This document shows, piece by piece, positions 54,771 to 64,000 of a stretch of DNA of 64,000 bases; the stretch's first letter is position 1; every line of letters begins with the position of its first letter. The notes under the pieces are model-generated. The model was not told the origin of the DNA and did no database searches. It saw only the letters and a program-made list of their open reading frames with translations. The translations under genes and the position numbers were made by a program. Origin of the DNA: Triatoma infestans (taxonomy: Eukaryota; Arthropoda; Insecta; Hemiptera; Reduviidae); contig JAAEAF010000217.1 in assembly GCA_011037195.1 (NCBI GenBank), forward strand, positions 275,656-339,655. Direction: 5' to 3'.

Positions 54771-55290
54771 ATCTGGTGTGAAACACTCACACAACTTTCT
54801 CTTACTCCACTTCTCAAAATTATAATTGACAAATGTTTATAGTTTGTGTACCAAATTTAATGAAATTCGTTAGAGTTCGTCGAAAAATAAAAATTAAAAA
54901 AAAAATCAGTAAAAGCGCACCCGTCCGGTTTACTAATTTTTATTGAAACTCGGAATTTTGGCCATCTATTTTTTCCTAATTAATTTTGTTTGTATGGTAG
55001 GATTGTGTAATAAAGTATGATAACACTTTACAGGAAACCTAACCCAACCCCTTCCCCAAAAGTGCCCTTAAATGAATTTTTTCTAGAGAAATGTTTTGAA
55101 TAAAAGTTGTAGATCTTTATATGTGTAGTTTGATGTATCAAGTTTGAAGAACAATCTTCCAAGCAAATTTTTGAGAAAATTGTAAGAAAGCACAAAAATA
55201 ACAGAAAACTGAAAAATTCATTTTATTAAAATCGCACTACCGGTCATCCGATTTTTTTTCAAACTCGGAATTTCAACAACATATTTAATT
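54771..55290 (+). repeat. RpA copy, left part, split by LINE
   Basis: It starts tctggtgtgaaacactcaca and reaches the second tandem unit at acaacatatttaatt, where the LINE enters. It continues at 57014-57528 through to the end hairpin (cctcttactaggagtaagcg). Confidence 0.88.
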
Positions 55291-57013
55291 TTTTTTTTTT
55301 TTTTTAGTTATTTATTATAAACACTACATTGAAGCCTAATAGGCTTCATGCAGGGAGTTGGGTAAAACAAAGTGATTAAATGAACAAAAATTAGAATTAA
55401 TACATCGGTAGCTAAAAGCTGATTAACAAAGAAAACAAAAACAAACAAAAAAACAATATATATATATATATAAGTGTTTTACTTATAAGAACTTATATGA
55501 ACTATACATCAAACTTTTCTGCCAAGTCTATCAATTCCTTTTATTCTCCTTTCAAAATTTTTTTTTTTCCTTTTCTCCCCATTATTATATCTATTTCCCA
55601 CCTATGTATCTTCACATATCTATATACAACATAAACATAAACCAAAAATCAAACTGTAATGAGATTAACTGCAAATAAAAATAAAAACAACAAAATAGAA
55701 TTCAAAACGTAAAAAGAAAAATTCACTACTCAATACAAAATACCTAACAAGTTATACACAAACAAAGCTAAATTCAAAATAAAAGTTAAATTGATCAATT
55801 CATACATAATTTCAATTTTCTCAAGTTGAGACTGTTTAAGATATAAAAGTAGACATGATCTAATTTTTCAACAGAAACTATGTCTAATATGTTAACAATG
55901 TTGTTATGATCATCCAAGTTCTTTATATATCAACTTAAATACGTTGATCTAACTTTAGAGTACAAAGGACAATTTAATAAAAAGAGCACAACATCCTCTT
56001 TACATTGTCGGGAACAACACAAACAACGTTCTTTACCAAAAACAAATTTTTCTCCTTTAATATATAATCTGGTATGATGTTTGGAAGCCAGACGTAACTG
56101 ACAGACGCTCTGATTTTATTGATATGAGAATTATATAAAATAAATTGACTGTGAGGATTAAAGGGACAGATATTTCTATAGTACATATTATAACCGGAAT
56201 TAATTACTTTGTCAATGTCCTTACTAATCAGATTATTGCTGAATGCTGTTAATATGTTATTAAATTCAGTTTCTATTAATTTAGGACTTTGAGCGAACCA
56301 GACATCCAATCTGCCGATAGTAAATAAGCATTCTTTCAGCTCAAGGGCCCAGTTAAACGGCAACTTAATACTCGAGAATTCAGCTAATCTGTTATAACAG
56401 ATTTTTGGGATTCTGTCATTAGCCATGCTAAGCAAACAGATCCACCACCTAAGCATTCTTTTGAAGATCTTTAGCTGAGTATGAATCCGGCCTGTTTCAA
56501 GCCTCACATATGAGTCCGGAGTGGTTATACTTAAACCTAATATTTTTTTTAAGAAATTCACTTGTCCTCGTTCTATGATAGACCCATATCTACTAGCCCA
56601 AATCTCTGACATATATAAAAGCTTGCTTTCAGACACAGAGTCATATAGGTAACAATTTGATCGCCATGAGTCTGATTTTAAGCCGCTCAAAATTTTCATC
56701 ACCACTGAGAGTGCAGCAGTACCCTTAGACAGAAAGTATTTAACGGACTGGCAGAAAGTACCTGAACTATAAAAAGGGACTCCCAGATAAACAAAACTGT
56801 TGACAATTACTATATCATAGTTATTGAACTTAAAAGATTTAAAATTTGAGGTTCGTCCACCTTTATGGAAGGGAAGTATTTTTGTTTTTGAAATATTAAC
56901 GGTTAAACTATTAATTGTACAATATTTATGTAGAAGATTTAAATTTGTCTGTGTATCTTGCCACGAAGAAGCTAAAATAGCAACATCGTCGGCGTATAAC
57001 AGTAAATGCAAAT
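55291..57013 (-). mobile_element. LINE inserted in RpA, clade uncertain
   Basis: 5'-truncated just before the YADD box, with an A-run tail (T on +, 55289-55305) and a perfect 13-bp TSD, aacatatttaatt, at 55278-55290 and 57014-57026. About 680 bases of AT-rich 3' UTR lie between the coding region and tail. Its open frame is intact, so insertion is fairly recent. Related to 49223 and more distantly to 10896. Confidence 0.92.
55974..57013 (-). CDS. LINE reverse transcriptase C-terminal part (partial)
   Basis: 345 codons from Met at 57011, which is not a real start because the element is truncated there. LLLYADDVAILA at residues 3-14 is the catalytic strand with Asp8 and Asp9. ISKTKILPF and FVYLGVPFYSSG follow as the palm/thumb boundary, LLYMSEIWASRYG as the thumb, then a long C-terminal region rich in Asn, Ile and Leu. 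No RNase H is present. The C-terminus (CVVPDNVKRMLC) holds two Cys but no complete Cys-Cys-His-Cys knuckle, unlike the relative at 10896. The product would lack most of RT and be inactive. Confidence 0.85.
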
Positions 57014-57528
57014 AACATATTTAATTCTAAATGATATTGTTTAGCTGATAGAATGTGTAGTAAACTGAAATAGCACTTTAGAGGACAACCGACCACCCCG
57101 CTCCCCTAAAAGTGCCCTTAAATACATTTTCCCGGAGTAATGTTTCAAATAAAAATTGTAGATCTTTGTATATGTAGTTGATACACCATGTTTAAAGAAA
57201 ATCGTTGAAACCATTTTCAAGAAAATTGCAAAAAGTGACAAAATTACTCAGAAAGTGTTACTTTCAGTCGAGGAATTTTGACGGCTGGCGTCCTGTCGGA
57301 CCCCATGGTGATACCCAAACGGAATATCAACTTTGAACTTTCTGCGATTTTTTCGTTTTTGTGCTATGCTGTACAAATACACACACGCAGACACACACAG
57401 ACCATTTGCTAAACACCACTTTTTTTTGGACTCGGAGGACCTCAAAACGGATATTTCCAGTGAAAAACTCGATATTGAAAATTTGATACGATTACAATAC
57501 TTCCTCTTACTAGGAGTAAGCGAAAGTA
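57014..57528 (+). repeat. RpA copy, right part
   Basis: It resumes the second tandem unit after the LINE and includes a short CA tract (57378-57400), aggacctcaaaacgg and the end hairpin. Confidence 0.88.
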
Positions 57529-57639
57529 AAAAAACAATTTATTTAATTTGGAATTGAAATTATTAAAAAAATTTAAATTTAACGCTTGAAATTCTGCAGA
57601 ACTCTCTATTTGTTTGGGGGGAAAAATATTAGAAAATAT

Positions 57640-58015
57640 TAGAACCCTCACTATTTTCCCAGAAAAATGTTACACATAAATGTGATACGTATTTATATGT
57701 GTATATAGTATATTATGATATACAAAGAAAATCATTGAAGCCGTTTTCGAAAAAAATAATGAAAACAAAAAACTGTTAATAAAGAAACATTGAGTAAAGC
57801 CTCACTTCCGGTTTATAGATTTTGACCGAAACTTTCATATCAGATGCGGTACTGACTACCTAAACGGGATATCAAGTTTGAGCTTCTTGATATATATATA
57901 TATATGTAAAATTCGCTAAACACTTTGTTCACACTAAGGTGACCTTGTAAATTTTTAAAAAGTTACGCGATCGCAATTCTTCCTTTTCTTTTTTGCCATT
58001 ACTAAGTAAAAGTAA
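57640..58015 (+). repeat. old RpA relic
   Basis: ttttcccagaaaaatgttac, aaagaaaatcattgaagccg, ctcacttccggtttatagat, cctaaacgggatatcaagtt and taaggtgacctt in RpA order. The hairpin has decayed to ttactaagtaaaagtaa. Confidence 0.6.
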
Positions 58016-58075
58016 TATCAATTAATTCTACAAATCCGAATGATCAGAATATGAAAGAAAAAAATTACACTTTAT

Positions 58076-58400
58076 AATGGATATGATGAAGGAGATAAAT
58101 TGGTTTGGTTTAGATTAATCAACTTAGAAATAACTGAACACTGTATTATAATGTTATTAGTGATACTGACTGCCTGAACTTTACACTAAAATAATAGTGA
58201 ATGGTAGAGTAAGGTAGATGACACGTTGTGACTGCCGAGTGAACTCTGCTATAAGAGTCGTAACCTCCGTGAATACTGTCCCGTGGCTGTATTTAAACAG
58301 TTTCTCCCACTCTAGTCTGTCTAAGCTAGAGGTTGTCCTGTTATTTTTGACTCTATTTCTCTCTGCAACGGATCCCTCTCTTCGGATTCTATTACACACT
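58076..58400 (+). mobile_element. diverged LTR-like repeat
   Basis: It matches 37566-37900: attggtttggttt, gactgcctgaactttac, gacacgttgtgactg, ctgtatttaaacagtttctc, cactctagtctg. It ends ttattacacactt. Homology begins upstream of the presumed TG terminus, as at 37566. Confidence 0.6.
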
Positions 58401-59259
58401 TGTCCGCCCTAAAAGAAGTAAATTAACACACAAACAAAAAGATATTTTCCTAAAAGAAGAAAAGCGTGGGGACTGTTGGGCGACGCCTTCCAGCTGGCGT
58501 AACTCGTACAAATAAAATAATGACAATAAGGTTTACTTTTATATATGTACTTTGTTTAAATATGTGTACACTAAACGTGATTTTAAGAAAAACAAATCTT
58601 CTTAAAAGGACTCTATCTCAGAAAAAGGAAAAAAAAAAAAATAAAGGTTTGTAATTCCTAAAGAGAAAACTAGAATCTAATCAGACAGTGGAGTCCATCA
58701 GCTAAGAAGTCTTGCTCAATCTTGTTGCAAGCAAAGTGAAAGAACCTTTTTAGTTTACTCGTTTAATAATCTCCATAATGACGCAAATTTCAGAATTTAA
58801 GTTTGGTTTGAGTTTTTTTTTTATTTTTCAATACTTGCAGATTCAAGAAAATAACATTAAAATACTGATCTTCTTCTATTCTACGTCGTGTCACAACCAA
58901 ATTAAATAACAAATTGGTAACATCTCAGAATTTTGGTATTTGAAGCCGTTTTACATCCACAAAGAAATATCCATTCCTATCAATTCAATATTATCATTTA
59001 TTTATTACAACGAATTTTGGCGTAATAGATTTATAAAAAAATATACCGTTATAACTGCATAAATTTAAAAAAAATAACAAAATTACGAATAATAAAATAA
59101 TCATGGATGATATTAATAAAGATGAGTATTTACTCAATGCTCAATTATGTAGAGTGATAAGAATAAAATTAGCGAGTTTATATTCATTCATTCAGTGAGC
59201 ATATAATGAGGCGTTACTTTAGATGAAAATATAGTCCCATTTCATAAGAATAAATTAAA
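58401..59259. other. AT-rich, nothing recognised
   Basis: No supported frame or repeat. Confidence 0.4.
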
Positions 59260-60310
59260 TACTAGTACATGTTCATCTGATTGAGGTAAACTCAATAAGT
59301 GTGGACCGAGCTCTTTACAAGACTTACGTATGATAGAATTTCTAAAATTCTTTCTTTCCACGACAATTAGGTCAGAAATGGCTCTTAACCTTCTTTATCA
59401 AGAGTGCCAGGCTTCTCTATCACTCCCTATTCTCTTCCATTATCTGGTCCCGATACGGCCCAAAACCATCTTCCAGATCCAGCAACTATTGCACAAACCG
59501 GATCTCCCTTGACCCAACTGCCACCTGGGTCACCCTCATATGCCATCGTAGGACCTGTTTGGTCTTCCATTCTATGCAAATGGCCCAGCCGGTGTAACCC
59601 ACCCAAATTAATGGTCGGCAGGAAATCTGTTTCTTTAAATAAATTTTATTAATTATTCATTTTTGCGGCTTCTGTATACTTCCTTAACTTTCAACAGTAC
59701 TAAAATTGTACCTTAACATTTTCGCTTTACCAACAATTCCAGATTTATTTCCTCCTCAGATCTCAAAGTCCTGGTTTTGATAACATTCACACTTCTAGAC
59801 AAACATTTGTCTCTGAAGAATAGGGCGCAAAGCTGCAAAGCACCTTTTTTCTCAGTCATAATTCTGCATTTGATGTCATGGCTGGCATCATTTTTGCTAC
59901 TGAGTACAAACACCTAGGTATTTAAACACTTTTGTGGCTTTGAAAACGATATTCCCCAATCTACAAGTGACGGAACCTTCTTCATCTTCTCTTTGTTATC
60001 ATTTACTACGTATTATTATCTTTCATTAACTCAGAATCCAAAACCGTCGCTCCTCATACTTCTAACTCCGCATATTGACTGATTAGAGCGCTATTGCAGT
60101 TCTCGCTATTAATGTCAAGTCATCCGCATAAGCGAGGTATTAAGAGAATTGGTTGTATATATTTTCTTTCGGAATTATGGATATTTTCCTTACAGCCATC
60201 TCCAGTACCAAATTGAACAGAACACCGGACAGCAAGTCTTCTTGTCTTAACCCTACTTTAACAGGGAATCCCTGTGAACAAGTTCTTGCATAAATTGATG
60301 TCATTTGGAA
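59260..60310 (-). pseudogene. old RTE-type LINE relic
   Basis: On minus, in shifting frames: VGLRQEDLLSGVLFNLVLE (about 60260-60200), LAYADDLTLIART (60145-60105), FKATKVFKYLG (59948-59915), the frame 59913-59713 in the region of the RI.AAN/K.LYKT segments, then GHLHRME (about 59585), a weak GRS region and DREAWHS (about 59410). The order matches the RTE at 44757. Nearly every segment is separated by a frameshift, so this is among the oldest LINEs in the window. Neither end is defined. Confidence 0.65.
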
Positions 60311-60483
60311 GGCGTAACTGGCATATAACTTTTAATTTAAAAAAAAAAACGCCTCATAAATGAAAATAACACTCATCATCAAATTTCCCAGAAGTATTAT
60401 ACCTATAAAAAAAAAATTAAAATCTTTTGAAATTTAAAATCCTCTCAATGTCTTTAGAATATAATTTTAGTTTATTTTATTTT

Positions 60484-60715
60484 TTTAATTTAAGGCACGT
60501 CAACATCTATGGCCATTAGCGCCCGGAGCCTTCTCAGTGCACTGCCGGTCTCCGGACAGTGTTCTCTCGTTACAGACAGCATTGTCTATCGCCGGACGTG
60601 AGCTGTAGAGGCTTCTAGGAAGAAAAAATCTAAGGGTAGCACAGCTGGATTCGAACCGGTTCCTCCGCATGGGAGTCCAGTACGCTAACCACTTAGCTAT
60701 CCCTTCCCCAATTTT
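60484..60715 (-). mobile_element. SINE-B copy
   Basis: On minus: GGGATAGCTAAGTGGTTAGC (A box), GACTCCCATGCGGAGGAACC, GGTTCGAATCC (B box, ideal), body TTCTTCCTAGAAGCCTC, tail GGCGCTAATGGCCATAGATG then TTGACGTGCCTTAAATTAAA. Confidence 0.88.
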
Positions 60716-60867
60716 ATTACTATCAATTCAATAAAAAAAAAAATTGTTCAGGTTTATGCATCAAATAAATTCTTTTTTAAGAAAAATTAGTTAAAACAAG
60801 AGAAAATAAACAATTGATCTCTCAACAAAAATTTTAAAAAATAAAATCTACAGGTTAACGGACTATC

Positions 60868-61945
60868 TATCTATCCATCTCCATGGCGCTACTACCTTTG
60901 GTGGATCCTGGCCTCCTCTAGTAGTCTATTCCAGCTGTCTCTGTTGGTTACAGTTGTTTTCCAGTTGCGAGTACCCAGGAGATTTCTCGCATCGTTGGCA
61001 ACACCAGCCATCTGAGCTTTGGTCTGCCGACCTTTCTTGTTGTGCCCACTTCTCCTTCCAGAATTTTCCTTGGCACTTCATCTTTTTCCATTCTAATTAC
61101 GTGGCCCGCCCAGCTCAATCTGTTTAACCTAATCTTCTTCACTATATCTGCTTCTCCATATAATTCATACAACTCCTTATTCTTTCTTCTTCTCCATAAA
61201 TTACCTTCTTTAATTGGAGGAAGAAAAGATTTTCGGAGAATTTTCCTTTCAAAAATAAGGAGGTTTTTTTCATCAGTCTTAAGAATGGTCCAGGTTTGAG
61301 AAGCATACGTTAGGACTGTAAGAATGAGCGTTTTGTAGAGCCTAATTTTGGTTTGCCTGGATATCAGATTGCTCTTCATATATTTCATTAGGCCAAAGTA
61401 GCATCTATTTGCGGCTGTAATTCTTTTATTGATCTCCTGCGAGATACTATTGATGGAGTTAACTTGGGAGCCAAGGTAGTTAAATTCGTTAACTCTCTGG
61501 AAGACATAGGAACCGATTTGCAAATTCTCTCCCGGAGGGCCACTGCCTCCTCCAACGTACATATACTTCGTTTTTTCCTCGTTTACAATCAGTCCCATTG
61601 ATAAAGCTGCTTTTCGTAGAGAGAGGAAGGCATTCTTTAATGCAGGAAGGGTACGAGCTATGATATCCACATCGTCCGCATAAGCCAGCAATTGGACTGA
61701 TTTATTATATGACTCCAGAAGTCTGTAAATCTGAATCCAATATTACCTCCTCTAGGGCTAGGTTAAAAAGGAGGCAGGCGAGAGCATCCCCCTGCCTCAG
61801 CCCTTTGTTTGTCACAAATTCAGGGGATGAATCAGATTGAATCCGAACTGAACAGTATACTTCCTTCATCGTCATATGCACTAGCCTGTTAAGTTTCAAC
61901 GGTATATTCATCTCTTCCATAGCCTTGTACAGCTTCGGGCTGATG
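60868..61945 (-). pseudogene. RTE-type LINE, frameshifted
   Basis: Close relative of 44757. The frame 61920-61705 covers AMEEMNIPLKL...NKGLRQGDALACLL. A 2-base loss near 61703 shifts the frame, and 61691-60948 continues LAYADDVDIIART (catalytic YADD), TKYMYVGGG, FNYLGSQVNSI, WAGHVIRM, GRPKLRWL. A second frameshift near 60990 alters the C-terminus. The tail on + reads ctatctatctatcca (60860-60877), an (ATAG)n tail. The 5' end stops at about 61945, immediately before an RpA copy. Confidence 0.88.
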
Positions 61946-61957
61946 TTAATTATTTTT

Positions 61958-62084
61958 ACTTTTTCTTACTCCTAGTAAGAGTAAGTATTGTAATCGTGTC
62001 AAATTTTCGATATTGAGTTTTCACCGGAAATATCCGTTTTGAGGTCCCCTGAGTCCAAAAAAGTGGTTTTTAGCAAATGGTCTG

Positions 62085-62115
<31 letters not shown>

Positions 62116-62948
62116 GAACAGCATAGCTCAAAAACGAAAACCGTAGAAAGCTGAAACTTGATATTCCGTTTAGCTATCACCATGCGATCTGACTGTGCGT
62201 TATCTGTCAAAATTCCTCAACCGGAAGTACCACTTTACTAGTTGACTTTTTTACTTTTTTGCGTTTTTCTCAAAAATGGCTCCAAGGATTTTCTTTAAAC
62301 TTGATACATCAACTACATATACAAGGAGCTACAACTTTTATTTAAAACATTTCTCTGGAAAAATTGATTTAAGGGCCTTTCTGTGGGAGGGATGGGGTTA
62401 GTTTACCCTCTAAAGTGCTATTTCAGGTTATTACACAATTCGGTCATTTAAATAATGTTAATTAGAATTAAATATGTTGTTGAAATTCCGAGTTTGAGAA
62501 AAATCGGAAAACCGGAAGTGCTTTTGTTTTAACACTTTACTAAATATGATTTTTTCACTTTTTCGCGATTTTCTCAAAAATGGCCCCGACGATTTTCTTG
62601 AAACTATACATATAAATTAAACATTCAAAGATCTACAACTTTATACAAAACATTTCTCTGGGAAAATTCATTTAAGGGCACTTTTAGGAGAGGGGTAGGG
62701 TTACAGCTTCCTCTAAAGTGGTATCATACTTGATTATACAACTCTATCCAAATGAAATTAATTAGAAATAAATAGTTGGCTAAAATTCCGGGTGTGAAGA
62801 AAATCAGTAAACCGGAAGTGCGCTTTTACTGAATAGTTTTTCAATTTTCGACAATTTCATTAAATTTGGTACATAAACTATAAAATTTGTCAATTATAAT
62901 TTTGAGAACTGGAGTAAGAGAAAGTTGTGTGAGTGTTTCACACCAGAT
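61958..62948 (-). repeat. RpA copy, complete
   Basis: actttttcttactcctagta opens the hairpin. Head block, (GT)n at 62083-62108, two tandem units (aaaccggaagtgc at 62509 and 62811) and the terminus gtgagtgtttcacaccagat. One of the best-preserved copies. Confidence 0.92.
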
Positions 62949-64000
62949 TTTTTTTTTTATATATATATCATAAAATATAATTAGTGAAGATGATATAAAA
63001 TAAAAGTTGTTCTAACAATAATTACAATCAGAAAAATATTATTAATAGATATGTATTTTAAAATGGCTAAGTTTATTGGTAATAAAAAAGAAGAATTTTT
63101 TTTATAATAAATTAATCCCTAAACATTTTAGATAATTAATAATTTTTATATCGTAATCCCAAGAATAATGACATTCCATTTTTTTTTTTTTTGTATTACT
63201 AACGTACAAACAAAAATTTCGTATAGTTAGTTAGAGATGGATATGGAAAAGAATGCATAGAAATGTGGGCTCTGTCTCTTTCACAAAAAATTGCACCTCT
63301 TTCATTTGATTTCAGATAAATAAAAATATATATATTTTGTACTAAACTTTTCGCTGTCTCTTCTTCCCTTCTTCCTGTCACATACAATAGGATTATAACT
63401 CCCACGGAACTCCTACATAACCCCCCCTTACTACTCAAATTTCAACAAATACAACAGCTAGTAGGTATTTATTTCATTTTTAATAGTCTTTTGTTTTTTA
63501 TATCCAACAATTTTCTTAGAACAATATATTTTAAAACGGTATTGGAAAAAGTTTAACACTATTGAACAAAACTTCTGTTATATTGTTACATTTCTACTAG
63601 ATTTATTGAAAACAATTAAAATTGTATTGGGCAGATTTTTTTTTTTTATGTTTAAATAATAAAGTTTATAAAAGGTAAAAATATTTCAAAACAGATTTTT
63701 TTTGTAAAGGTATTGTTTAAAACTATTGTTAAACAGAGATATTAAATATCCAAATATTTTGCAGACAACTTTGTTTGGATTCCCATTACGTCAAAATTTA
63801 ATCATAACCACTAAACTGGACGCGGATTACTTCCTTGAAAGATTCAAATGATTCCAGGAAGAATTGGTTATAAAAGTTTACTGCAATGTCACAAAAAAGC
63901 ACTGTGACTTAAGAAGCTTCAATTTCTTTTTGTTCATATTTTTTTGTTTGTTATACTGTTGTTTTATATTGTTTTTGTTTGTGAAGTACGTGGGATCTCT
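62949..64000. other. AT-rich, nothing recognised
   Basis: No supported frame. A minus frame at 63199-63438 (79 codons) has no domain. Confidence 0.4.

Noticed and set aside
1..64000. CRISPR array, prophage, operon or ribosome binding sites
   Set aside because: No spaced identical repeats or prokaryotic gene structure; all evidence points to a eukaryotic nuclear genome.

Overview
The window looks like repeat-rich nuclear DNA of an arthropod, most likely an insect. It is AT-rich, full of microsatellites, and packed with decayed animal-type retroelements. One of these is an R1-clade-like LINE, a group best known from arthropods. I found no bacterial-style operon, no rRNA, no functional tRNA gene and no convincing host protein-coding gene. 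The only hint of a host gene is a possible 5' exon at the extreme left (1-434). Species cannot be told from the sequence.

Three kinds of repeat explain most of the window. (1) 'RpA', my label for a ~1 kb non-coding repeat with hairpins at both ends, a sub-terminal inverted repeat (ACTTTCTCTTACTCC and its complement), two full tandem ~300-bp units inside, and a CA/GT microsatellite at a fixed place. I count about eight fairly complete copies and at least ten relics. I call the orientation that begins TCTGGTGTGAAACACTCAC the + strand of the repeat. (2) tRNA-derived SINEs, 'SINE-A' and 'SINE-B', with different tRNA-like heads but a shared body. (3) Non-LTR retrotransposons, nearly all 5'-truncated: R1-like (4560-5855), RNase H-bearing I-type (9374, 15990, 23224, 24682, 34919), RTE-type (44757, 52052, 59260, 60868), Jockey-type (40680) and a further clade of uncertain name (10896, 49223, 55291). 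Several have clear target-site duplications (TSDs).

Two other groups are less ordinary. Penelope-like elements (PLEs) with recognisable GIY-YIG or adjoining C-terminal segments lie at 27789-29478 and 42510-43510. Around them are small foldback elements (22299-23211, 44082-44737, and less complete ones at 20685-20946 and 36178-36541) whose arms carry a recurrent CTGANGA-hairpin-GAAA motif like a hammerhead ribozyme core. A decayed mariner (34400-36110) is split by a LINE.

Layout: 0-4 kb possible exon, LINE tails and RpA; 4-7 kb R1 LINE inside RpA, then SINE-A; 9-13 kb a LINE between 364-bp direct repeats, then another LINE; 13-15.8 kb nothing recognised; 15.8-17.5 kb LINE inside a SINE; 17.8-27.7 kb RpA, SINEs, a PLE foldback and LINEs; 27.7-33 kb PLE and self-nested RpA; 34-39 kb mariner, LINE, LTR-like repeats; 39-46 kb SINE, Jockey LINE, PLEs, RTE; 47-58 kb RpA, PLE repeat, LINEs, SINE-A; 58-63 kb LTR-like repeat, RTE relics, SINE-B, RpA. 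None of these parts works together as a pathway. The relationships are those of parasites and hosts: SINE tails match LINE tails, and elements land in one another, which gives a relative order of insertion.
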